A DNA stretch of 5,879 bases from the NCBI GenBank assembly GCA_009787745.1, contig WQST01000160.1:1-5879 (forward strand). Direction: 5' to 3'. The notes beneath the pieces are model-generated. The model did no database searches. It saw only the letters and a program-made list of their open reading frames with translations, and was not told the DNA's origin. Shown in pieces: positions 1 to 5,879 of the stretch. Each line of letters begins with the position of its first letter. Position 1 is the stretch's first letter. The stretch comes from Lachnospiraceae bacterium (GTDB lineage Bacteria > Bacillota > Clostridia > Lachnospirales > Lachnospiraceae). The position numbers and the translations under genes are program-made.

Positions 1-185
1 CGCCGATTGAGACGGAAGGAACATATATTGTTAAATTGGGGCTTTTTGACCCGCTTAATGAAATAAGGGAAATCGCAGATGTTCGCTTGGCGAATGAAGA
101 AAGCGGGGAAGATAATCTGCTGACAGTTGGGAAATTTGCGGTTAAAGAAAAAGTTGATGAAGAAGATAGTTCTGCGTTGAATTAA
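1..185 (+). CDS. C-terminal fragment of a secreted-type or sugar-active beta-sandwich protein (possibly DUF4832 family)
   Basis: This is an open frame entering from the left edge; the first complete codon is at position 3 and it ends with TAA at 183-185, giving 60 visible residues. The visible part contains a beta-strand pattern TYIVKLGLFDP, then IREIADVRLANEE, then LLTVGKFAVKE, and ends in an acidic tail (EKVDEEDSSALN). The 'G-x-Y-x-x-K-L-G-L-x-D-P ... LAN ... G' arrangement resembles the C-terminal beta-sandwich of DUF4832-type proteins, which often sit in glycan-utilisation loci; this is my recollection of the family, not a search result. Another sugar-active protein with a terminal beta-sandwich would fit equally well. 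It converges on the fucosidase gene, with 92 bases between the stop codons, so it belongs to a different transcript. I am fairly sure it is coding, and unsure of the family. Confidence 0.65.
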   Translation, partial: PIETEGTYIVKLGLFDPLNEIREIADVRLANEESGEDNLLTVGKFAVKEKVDEEDSSALN

Positions 186-192
186 TGTAAAT

Positions 193-266
193 GTTACCCT
201 GAGCGAAGCGAAGGATCTAACTTTTATTGCGGAGGAAAGGAGTTTCTTCGCTTCACTCAGAATAAC
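193..266. repeat. Inverted pair of a 26-bp dispersed repeat in a convergent intergenic gap
   Basis: Left copy 193-218 is in plus orientation and contains CCTGAGCGAAGCGAAGGAT. Right copy 241-266 is in minus orientation and contains, on the minus strand, ATTCTGAGTGAAGCGAAGAA. By hand alignment the arms match at 21 of 26 positions, and they are separated by 22 bases. RNA from either strand could fold into a long hairpin. The element lies between two convergent stop codons (185 and 278), where it could block read-through in both directions. No T-run follows on either side, so it is not a classical intrinsic terminator. A third copy lies at 3853-3878. Confidence 0.75.
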
Positions 267-277
267 AAATGGTATTG

Positions 278-1756
278 TTAATCAACTTTAACACGTATAA
301 CAATCGGCAAATCTGATTTCACATCGGGCGCACTAATATGAAGCCCTTCTTTATCAACATGCCATTTTACATCTACATCAAATCCAACGATTTCGACACT
401 GTTAAGCAAACCATGGAATGCGGGTTTGTTAGAATCGCCGGATTCGCTAAGTGATTTAATTGTGAGCTTTCCATCATCCGGCCATTCCATGCAAATAGCA
501 TAAATATTTCCATTCGCCGCCGTAAAGCGGAAATCTTGACTAGTATATCCATTCCGGTTAAGCCCGTCACTGAACTGTCCTTCGACTTCTTTAGTCGGCC
601 CTTCTTCGGCAAGACGCCAGCATTTACTATTGTAAATCGCTTCCCCGTTAACCTTAAGCCAGGCACCGATATCTAAAAGGATTTGCTTGTCTGTCTCAGG
701 AATACTGCCATCGCCCTTTGGACCGACATTTAAAAGCAAATTGGCGTTTTTGCTGACGACATCAATCAAATAGCATATAAGTTCTTTACTGCTCTTATAT
801 TCAAGTGACGCGGTATAGCACCATGAACTGCGCGTCATGATTGTATCTGTCTGCCAATAGTAAGGTTTAGCTTCCGCAAAGCGTCCGCGCTCGACGTCAA
901 CGATACCGCATCCAAACGCCAACGCATCGTGCTTATAGCATATGGCAACGGGAAAGCCCCATTCCTGCCCGCGAGTATAATAGTAAGCGGTAATCTTTTT
1001 AAGGTTTTCTTTATATGCTTCATGTTGAATCCACCAGTCGAAGTAAAGCATCCGCGGTTGATACTTGTCGATAATTTCGCAGGTACGCATTAGCCAATCA
1101 TCCAGAAATTCTTGGGATGGGTCGGGTTTGGTACGGAGGGATTGCTGGTCGGGCTGTTCGATAATTGAGGGCCAGTAGAAATCGCCGCATTTAAGCGGTT
1201 CTTTAATATCAGAATCAAATTCTTTTCCGCAACCCATAAACCAATGGTGTTCAGCGCGGTGAGAAGATGTAGCGAACACCAGTTCTTTGTCTTCGAAAGC
1301 TTTTTTTAGCTCCCCGATGATATCTTTCATGGGCCCCATTTTTTGGGCATTCCATTCGGATAATTCGGAGTCATACATTTGAAAGCCGTCATGGTGTTCT
1401 GCGACGGGAACTACGTAGCGTGCTCCCGCTTCTTTAAATAAGTCAGCCCATTCATCGGCATCGAATTTTTCCCCTTTGAAAAGTTCGATGAAGTCCTTAT
1501 ATCCGAAATCCTTATGCGCCCCGTAAGTTTTAAGATGATGTTCAAATTCCGGACTGCCTTGAATGTACATATTCCGTGAATACCACTCATTATTAAAAGC
1601 GGGAACACTGAATAATCCCCAATGGACGAATATTCCGAACTTAGCATCGCGGAACCACTCAGGAACCCGAAATTTCGAAAGCGAACCCCAATCATCTTTG
1701 AAGCCGCCATTTGCAATGACGTTATTAATTTGATTTAAGTAATTATCTCTTTTCAT
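278..1756 (-). CDS. Alpha-L-fucosidase, glycoside hydrolase family 29
   Basis: A 492-residue exo-enzyme predicted to hydrolyse terminal alpha-L-fucose from oligosaccharides with retention of configuration. GH29 hallmarks are visible in order: WFRDAKFGIFVHWG at about residues 34-47 with the substrate-site His45; ARYVVPVAEHHDGF at 112-125 with the His121-His122 pair; RMLYFDWW at 235-242, where Asp240 is the expected nucleophile; VDVERGR at 286-292, whose Glu289 is a candidate acid/base; YWQTDT at 300-305; and NANLLLNVGPKGDG at 337-350 closing the barrel. Residues from about 390 onwards look like the usual C-terminal beta-sandwich. The length is normal for the family. There is no signal peptide, so it should act in the cytoplasm on imported sugars. 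The ATG is preceded by a good ribosome binding site that overlaps the stop codon of the upstream galactosidase gene, so the two are almost certainly co-transcribed. The nucleophile and family calls are firm; the acid/base residue varies across GH29 and is tentative, as is the linkage specificity. Confidence 0.95.
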   Translation of the reverse strand: MKRDNYLNQINNVIANGGFKDDWGSLSKFRVPEWFRDAKFGIFVHWGLFSVPAFNNEWYSRNMYIQGSPEFEHHLKTYGAHKDFGYKDFIELFKGEKFDADEWADLFKEAGARYVVPVAEHHDGFQMYDSELSEWNAQKMGPMKDIIGELKKAFEDKELVFATSSHRAEHHWFMGCGKEFDSDIKEPLKCGDFYWPSIIEQPDQQSLRTKPDPSQEFLDDWLMRTCEIIDKYQPRMLYFDWWIQHEAYKENLKKITAYYYTRGQEWGFPVAICYKHDALAFGCGIVDVERGRFAEAKPYYWQTDTIMTRSSWCYTASLEYKSSKELICYLIDVVSKNANLLLNVGPKGDGSIPETDKQILLDIGAWLKVNGEAIYNSKCWRLAEEGPTKEVEGQFSDGLNRNGYTSQDFRFTAANGNIYAICMEWPDDGKLTIKSLSESGDSNKPAFHGLLNSVEIVGFDVDVKWHVDKEGLHISAPDVKSDLPIVIRVKVD

Positions 1757-1760
1757 TATT

Positions 1761-1766
1761 TCTCCT
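1761..1766 (-). promoter_or_regulatory. Ribosome binding site of the fucosidase gene, overlapping the galactosidase stop codon
   Basis: On the minus strand AGGAGA ends four bases before the ATG at 1756. The galactosidase TAG (1767-1765) shares its last two bases with this motif, so a ribosome terminating on the first gene covers the initiation site of the second. This favours translational coupling and supports the chosen fucosidase start. Confidence 0.8.
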
Positions 1767-3786
1767 AACTTAACTTAAGGATTATAACATCCTTCTTTTC
1801 CATTACCGCACTATCCGGAGCCTCATACTTTTTCCCGCTTATCAAATCCGTTCCCCCTCTTTCAAGAACCACCGTCTCCGCATCCTCCCCATGATTAAGC
1901 AGAAATAAAAATTGCCCATTTTCATTCTCCCGTAAAGTCGCTTCAACATTTAACGGTGCTTTTTGTACCGATTGAATCATAAGTTCATTACAGATTCCGC
2001 CAAGGAAATCATCATAAAATTCCTCATCCGACCGCGTTGCTACATAGTAAGCTTTGCCGTTTCCAAATTCATTTAAAGTTAAAGCAGGCATACCTACATA
2101 AAAATCTTCTTCATAAGTGCTGAGTGCTTTCGCTCCCTCTAAATGCAATAAATCGCACATAATCGTCGCCGAACGCTTTTTATTTCCGTATGAAAAACTA
2201 TTACCCATCCCTTCAGGAATGGCATCGCATTCTTCGACCCAAATTCCCAGTATATCCCGAAGCCGCCCGGGATACCCGCCTGTGACGACGAGGTCATGAT
2301 CTTCAACAATACCGCTGAAATAGGATGTGACAAAAACACCGCCATTTTTCACATAAGCCCTGATCTTTTCGTCGAACCCGTCTTTGCACATATAAAGGAG
2401 CGGCGCAACCACCAGCTTATAGCTTAAGAGATCGTCTTTTACCGAAACCATATCAACCGAAATATTCTGTTTAGCAAAAGCGCGGTAATAGGTCATGACT
2501 TCGCTATGATAATTAATCAGCTTCGACGGTCCTGCCGATAATTCAACTGCCCACCAATTTTCCCAGTCGAAAACGATTGCAACTTCTGCTTTCGTCCGCG
2601 CTCCCAGAAATGCCGAACCGATTAAATCTAGTTCTTTGCCGAGGGCTGTGACTTCGCGGAAAATGCGGGTATTTTCTGTTCCGACATGCTCGATTACTCC
2701 GCTATGGAACTTCTCACATGCGCCAATACTGCGGCGCATCTGAAAAAACATTACCGTATCTGAGCCGTGGGCAATTGCTTGATAACTCCAAAGGCGCATT
2801 ACCCCGGGGCGCTTGAGTGAACAATAAATATGCCAGTTACTTACCCCGGGAGTCTGTTCCATCAGACAAAAAGCTTTGCCTTGCTTTAACCCGCGCATCA
2901 TATCATGGGTCATCGCGGCATCTTCCTTTCCGGCGCCCACGGCGGGATAATTATCCCACGAAATGAAATCCATATCTTCCGCCCAGGATTGATAATCAAG
3001 CGGTTTATAAAATCCCATCAGGTTGGTGGTTACAGGCATATCGGGGGTAATCCGCTTTAGCTCGGCTTTTTCCAGACGATAGCATTCTTGTAAGCTGTAT
3101 GATATAAATCGTTTATAGTCAAGTGAAATACCTTGAAAATTAGTCCGCATCCGCTCCCAATGAAATTCTTCCGAACGTAAGTCAGGAACGACCACATCAT
3201 CGAAATCGTACATCGTATGGCTCCAGAAAGCGGTATTCCAAACACGGTTAAGTTCATCGATTGTCTTATAGCGATTTTTTAGCCAAACGCGGAAAGCTTT
3301 TTGACAATTTTCGCAATAGCATTCGCCGCCGTATTCATTGGATACATGCCAGGAAACAATATTTTCATAATCTTTGTAGCGTTCAGCAATTTTCGCGGCT
3401 AATGCGACGGAGTATTTCCGATATGTCGGACTGTTCGGGCAGGAGTTATGCCGGCTGCCGAAAGCGCGCTTCATGCCATTATGTTCGACACGTAATATAT
3501 CAGGATATTTTCGCGCCATCCATGCAGGATGGGCGGCGGTTGCTGTCGCCAAGCAAACGCTTAAATTGTTTTCTTTGACTAACGCCATAATTTTATCGAG
3601 TTGTGAAAAATCATATGTATCTTCGGACGGTTGGAGTTTGGCCCAGCTGAAAACGCTGATTGTTACGACGTCAATATGAGCAAGCTTGAACAGGCGCATA
3701 TCTTCCTGCCAAATATCTTCCGGCCACTGTTCGGGGTTATAGTCACCGCCGTATAGGACTTTTTTAACTTTTTTACTTTCGATCAT
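1765..3786 (-). CDS. Beta-galactosidase, glycoside hydrolase family 42
   Basis: A retaining exo-beta-galactosidase of 673 residues (numbering from the ATG chosen here), normal for GH42. The N-terminal TIM barrel opens with YGGDYNPEQWPEDIW near residue 12. It includes the family motif WHVSNEYGG, with acid/base Glu151, and CLMEQTPG, with nucleophile Glu310. Cys116 and the CYCENC cluster (Cys156, 158, 161) match the structural zinc site seen in part of the family. A Rossmann-like trimerisation domain follows (about 395-610), then a small C-terminal beta domain. There is no signal peptide, so it is cytoplasmic. The frame stays open upstream to a TTG at 3813, but I start at ATG 3786: AAGGAG lies six bases before it, no Shine-Dalgarno precedes the TTG, and family members usually begin just before YGGDYNP. 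It ends eight bases before the fucosidase start. Family is certain; whether the natural substrate is a beta-1,3, -1,4 or -1,6 galactoside cannot be read from sequence. Confidence 0.95.
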   Translation of the reverse strand: MIESKKVKKVLYGGDYNPEQWPEDIWQEDMRLFKLAHIDVVTISVFSWAKLQPSEDTYDFSQLDKIMALVKENNLSVCLATATAAHPAWMARKYPDILRVEHNGMKRAFGSRHNSCPNSPTYRKYSVALAAKIAERYKDYENIVSWHVSNEYGGECYCENCQKAFRVWLKNRYKTIDELNRVWNTAFWSHTMYDFDDVVVPDLRSEEFHWERMRTNFQGISLDYKRFISYSLQECYRLEKAELKRITPDMPVTTNLMGFYKPLDYQSWAEDMDFISWDNYPAVGAGKEDAAMTHDMMRGLKQGKAFCLMEQTPGVSNWHIYCSLKRPGVMRLWSYQAIAHGSDTVMFFQMRRSIGACEKFHSGVIEHVGTENTRIFREVTALGKELDLIGSAFLGARTKAEVAIVFDWENWWAVELSAGPSKLINYHSEVMTYYRAFAKQNISVDMVSVKDDLLSYKLVVAPLLYMCKDGFDEKIRAYVKNGGVFVTSYFSGIVEDHDLVVTGGYPGRLRDILGIWVEECDAIPEGMGNSFSYGNKKRSATIMCDLLHLEGAKALSTYEEDFYVGMPALTLNEFGNGKAYYVATRSDEEFYDDFLGGICNELMIQSVQKAPLNVEATLRENENGQFLFLLNHGEDAETVVLERGGTDLISGKKYEAPDSAVMEKKDVIILKLS

Positions 3787-3792
3787 AATCGT

Positions 3793-3798
3793 CTCCTT
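3793..3798 (-). promoter_or_regulatory. Ribosome binding site fixing the galactosidase start at 3786
   Basis: On the minus strand AAGGAG is followed by six bases (ACGATT) and the ATG at 3786. This is a near-ideal site. It lies inside the reading frame that would result from the alternative TTG start at 3813, which has only TTCGGTCACG in front of it. The longer start is therefore unlikely and would add nine residues (beginning MNDIDKETI). Confidence 0.8.
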
Positions 3799-3840
3799 AT
3801 CGATGTCATTCAACGTGACCGAAGAATTTAAATTAAGCGA

Positions 3841-3891
3841 TAAATAAACGTGAGATTCTTCGTTTCGCTCAGAATGACGAGGGTTTATTTA
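3841..3891 (-). terminator. Candidate hairpin between lipoprotein and galactosidase genes (partial terminator or attenuator)
   Basis: TAAATAAAC at 3841-3849 and GTTTATTTA at 3883-3891 are perfect 9-bp inverted repeats that bracket the third copy of the dispersed repeat, which itself can form an ATTCT/AGAAT stem. Together they give a two-part hairpin whose first arm overlaps the last codons and stop of the lipoprotein gene. The base stem is all A-T except one G-C pair and no separate U-run follows, so strong termination is doubtful. Partial termination, or protection of the lipoprotein mRNA 3' end, are alternatives. Confidence 0.35.
3853..3878 (-). repeat. Third copy of the 26-bp dispersed repeat, inside the transcription unit
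   Basis: On the minus strand this copy reads GTCATTCTGAGCGAAACG followed by AAGAATCT. It differs from the copies at 193-218 and 241-266 by a few substitutions and keeps the CTGAGnGAAnCGAAG core. I recall very similar sequences scattered through intergenic regions of many unrelated bacterial genomes. It lies in the 98-base gap between the lipoprotein stop codon and the galactosidase start. Confidence 0.8.
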
Positions 3892-5627
3892 TTTAAAAGA
3901 TAATTTTCCACCGCCAAGTTTCTTGCTTCAATTAATTGTTTCGCGTTATATAGATCTACTTCAAAAACTTTTTCAAAGCCGAAACTGTAAACGGTATCCT
4001 GCATCTCCCTCTTTAAACTCAGGAAGTGTTCATCATCTTTTGCAAAAATCATTCTCCAGGAAAAATCCAATATAATCGGCTGGCACCAGGCACGAATACT
4101 CCATATTTCATTCGGCTCAGGAGGGACGGTATATCCGGAACCGGGTGCAACGATCATTTTATCATTTTTTTCTAAAAACTCTTTCGTCGAATGGGCATCC
4201 ATAATTCGGCGCCAGTCAGCTTCTAATGCTGTTTCCTGCATTTGCATGACGGAGTCCCACAGCGCATAATAATAGGGGAACCCTGCGGGGGTAAGTTCAC
4301 AATCGGCGACGGTGCGATAATTAAGTGCCGACACTCCGTCCTCCCAATAACTGCCACCCCATTCATCGGGTACCAAAACCTTCTCTTCGAAAAAAGCCCG
4401 CTTCCCGAAATCAGTTAGCTCAGGGCCGTTTTCGCCCATAAACCAGCACAATTCTTCGGGCCCTGCGGCGCCGCCCGAAGGCATGGCGCCGTTTAAGAAG
4501 ATGCCTTCGGGTGAGTATAACCAGTTGATAAAGTCAGCCAGTCTCCCGGGATCCTTTGTTTGCGAACCGATACTGATAACGATTCTGGAATTACCTTCAG
4601 GTATACAGCCGCGGGAGTGAATTTTCATATCATTAATATCGGCAAGCATAAAACCTTTCCCTGCATCGCGGTTATTAATAATGTTATAGGCTGATTGACC
4701 AAGCCATGGCCACGGAGAATAGAGAACTTCACCGTTCCGATATTTCTCAAAAACGGTATCATAATTTTGGTGGATTGATTCAGGGTCAACCAAACCCAAT
4801 TGATTTGCTTCATAATAAAGCTTTAATACGCGCATATACATGGAGTCGTCATCCATGATATTTTGGTAATCACTGCCGTCAGCCATGACTAAGGCAAAAC
4901 CAAGCTCATCATAACCGTAAAAGCAGACAGGCTGTTTGGCGGCGTTCATCATATTTTGATCCCAATCGCGGAAAAACGAAAAACCGTAGGTTGGTTTGCC
5001 GTTTTCACTAATCGGATTTATTTCTTGCATAGCTTTCAAAACGACAAGCAAATCTTCTAAAGTTTCCATTTCGGGATAGCCGAGGGTTGCATATAAATCC
5101 CACCGAAGGTACGGCCCGAAAGTCAGTTCCAATACTTCGCTGGGGGTCAGCGGGGAATTTTCCGAAACTTCTGAGGGGATTCCATAAATTCCGGCAGGGA
5201 CAATATCCCGATTCAAATTATCGATAGCGATATTGTAGCGCATAATGCTTTTATCCCGCAGATATTCAGACATATCGAGAATCAAACCGGATGTTACCAT
5301 TTCCTGTAAAATCCCCCTCTCGCCTTCGCAGATAATCAGGTCGCCGATATTCCCTGCGGCGGCTCTGACTTCATACAATGTACTCCGTCCTCCTGCGACA
5401 TTGGGGGCAATAATATTAAGTTCCATATTGAATTTGTCTTTAACGACTTTGGCGAACCACCCTGACTGAATCCCTTGGAAATTCGCCAGGACATCAAAAA
5501 CATCAATAACAAGAAATTCTTCATATTTATGCGCTTGTTTAGAAGTTCCGAGATTTAGATTGCCGCAACCGGATATGAATAATATTAAGCACATGGAGAG
5601 AGTTAGTAATTGTTTGATTTTTTTCAT
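3885..5627 (-). CDS. Solute-binding lipoprotein of an oligosaccharide ABC transporter (family 1, long LplA/YtcQ-like type)
   Basis: A 580-residue lipoprotein predicted to bind an oligosaccharide at the outer face of the membrane. The N-terminus has a KKIK basic start, a hydrophobic segment (about 7-18) and the lipobox ISGC with lipidated Cys21. The family-1 binding-protein fold is suggested by GDLIICEGERG (95-105), the block YLRWDLYATLGYPEMETLEDL (173-193) with NGKPTYGF (209-216), SPWPWLG (304-310), and the helix RLADFINWLYSPEGI (362-376). The length exceeds that of short maltose-type binding proteins and fits the long type that often occurs with YesM/YesN two-component systems. The usual two permease genes are not beside it: downstream lies the galactosidase gene after 98 bases, and upstream a divergent response regulator after 35 bases. 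The upstream Shine-Dalgarno is weak (GAAG eight bases before ATG). A sensory partner rather than a transport role is possible. Family is firm; ligand is unknown. Confidence 0.9.
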   Translation of the reverse strand: MKKIKQLLTLSMCLILFISGCGNLNLGTSKQAHKYEEFLVIDVFDVLANFQGIQSGWFAKVVKDKFNMELNIIAPNVAGGRSTLYEVRAAAGNIGDLIICEGERGILQEMVTSGLILDMSEYLRDKSIMRYNIAIDNLNRDIVPAGIYGIPSEVSENSPLTPSEVLELTFGPYLRWDLYATLGYPEMETLEDLLVVLKAMQEINPISENGKPTYGFSFFRDWDQNMMNAAKQPVCFYGYDELGFALVMADGSDYQNIMDDDSMYMRVLKLYYEANQLGLVDPESIHQNYDTVFEKYRNGEVLYSPWPWLGQSAYNIINNRDAGKGFMLADINDMKIHSRGCIPEGNSRIVISIGSQTKDPGRLADFINWLYSPEGIFLNGAMPSGGAAGPEELCWFMGENGPELTDFGKRAFFEEKVLVPDEWGGSYWEDGVSALNYRTVADCELTPAGFPYYYALWDSVMQMQETALEADWRRIMDAHSTKEFLEKNDKMIVAPGSGYTVPPEPNEIWSIRAWCQPIILDFSWRMIFAKDDEHFLSLKREMQDTVYSFGFEKVFEVDLYNAKQLIEARNLAVENYLLNK

Positions 5628-5656
5628 TTGACTATCTTCACTATCCTTTTTATACT
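5628..5656 (+). promoter_or_regulatory. Sigma-A-type promoter of the response regulator gene
   Basis: TTGACT at 5628-5633 and TATACT at 5651-5656 are separated by exactly 17 bases; each hexamer differs from consensus by one base. A start six to seven bases after the -10 box falls at 5662-5663, on or beside the ATG of the response regulator. The -35 box directly abuts the start codon of the divergent lipoprotein gene, so this promoter fills nearly the whole gap. Confidence 0.65.
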
Positions 5657-5662
5657 GATATT

Positions 5663-5879
5663 ATGGAAATGGAAAAATTATTTATTGCCGATGATGAAAA
5701 AAATATCCGTGAGGGATTAAAGCATATTATTGATTGGGAAGGTCAGGGCTTTTTGGTGTGCGGTGAGGCGGGCAACGGTGAAGAAGCGCTGGAAGGAATC
5801 TTAAAGCTTAGTCCCGATTTAGTGCTGATGGATATTCGTATGCCGAAGCTTTACGGAACCGATATTATCCGTATCGCCC
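5663..5879 (+). CDS. Response regulator receiver domain, N-terminal part (probably YesN/AraC type)
   Basis: Seventy-two codons are visible and the frame runs off the right edge. They form most of a CheY-like receiver: KLFIADDEKNIREGL carries the acidic pair Asp10-Asp11, EAGNGEEALE follows, and DLVLMDIRMP holds the phospho-acceptor Asp57 with the following R-M-P turn. The wording of the first 45 residues (IADDE, IDWEGQGF, CGEAGNGEEAL) is typical of YesN-type regulators, which carry a C-terminal AraC-like DNA-binding domain; that domain would lie outside the window. Two in-frame ATGs (5663 and 5669) are possible; the second gives MEKLFIADDE, closest to the usual start. Neither has a Shine-Dalgarno. 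It is divergent from the lipoprotein gene and is the natural candidate to regulate it, perhaps with a membrane histidine kinase encoded further right. Receiver domain certain; output domain inferred. Confidence 0.9.
   Translation, partial: MEMEKLFIADDEKNIREGLKHIIDWEGQGFLVCGEAGNGEEALEGILKLSPDLVLMDIRMPKLYGTDIIRIA

Noticed and set aside
193..266. Classical intrinsic terminator in the convergent gap
   Set aside because: The inverted pair is long enough, but neither side is followed by a run of T, so I describe it only as a repeat with possible barrier function.
186..277. Insertion-sequence remnant explaining the inverted repeat
   Set aside because: There is no transposase fragment, no target-site duplication I can see, and the two copies look like dispersed short repeats, not the ends of one element.
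2117..3679. Several short open frames on the plus strand opposite the galactosidase gene (for example 2117-2299, 3261-3578, 3473-3679)
   Set aside because: They lie wholly within a strongly conserved GH42 gene, overlap one another, have no recognisable domain and no convincing ribosome binding site.
3787..3813. Upstream TTG start giving a galactosidase nine residues longer
   Set aside because: No Shine-Dalgarno precedes the TTG, while AAGGAG stands six bases before the ATG at 3786, and the extra residues are not part of the conserved GH42 start.
3825..3834. Perfect palindrome AATTTAAATT upstream of the galactosidase gene as an operator
   Set aside because: It is composed only of A and T, is short, and such palindromes arise easily by chance in AT-rich gaps; no second copy was seen elsewhere in the window.
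3787..3884. Independent promoter for the galactosidase-fucosidase pair
   Set aside because: The gap contains AT-rich stretches but no pair of -35 and -10 boxes with acceptable spacing that I could defend.

Overview
The window is a carbohydrate-utilisation locus of a bacterium, most likely a Bacillota (Clostridia or Paenibacillus-like) member. The reasons are strong AGGAG-type ribosome binding sites, a Gram-positive-style solute-binding lipoprotein of the long oligosaccharide type, a YesN-like response regulator, and moderate-to-low GC. The assignment is an inference; no rRNA or other marker gene is present.

Layout from left to right: (i) the last 60 codons of a plus-strand gene, possibly a DUF4832-type sugar-active protein; (ii) a short convergent gap holding two inverted copies of a 26-bp repeat; (iii) a minus-strand gene set, read from right to left: a solute-binding lipoprotein, then a GH42 beta-galactosidase, then a GH29 alpha-L-fucosidase; (iv) a divergent 35-bp gap almost wholly filled by a good sigma-A promoter; (v) the first 72 codons of a plus-strand response regulator, cut by the window end.

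A likely working model: the lipoprotein captures an oligosaccharide outside the cell, an ABC permease not encoded here imports it, and two cytoplasmic exo-enzymes trim it. The fucosidase would remove a terminal fucose and the galactosidase the galactose beneath it. That order fits Fuc-alpha-Gal-beta ends such as those of milk or mucin glycans or fucosylated xyloglucan. The response regulator presumably controls the set. Substrate and regulation are inferred from gene content only.

The least ordinary parts are non-coding: three copies of a hairpin-forming GTCATTCTGAGCGAAGCGAAG-type repeat, one of them inside the transcription unit, and a promoter placed so that the response-regulator mRNA should start at or next to its start codon. 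I found no clearly new biological system, RNA gene, CRISPR array, transposase or riboswitch. No stretch longer than 300 bases lacks a gene.
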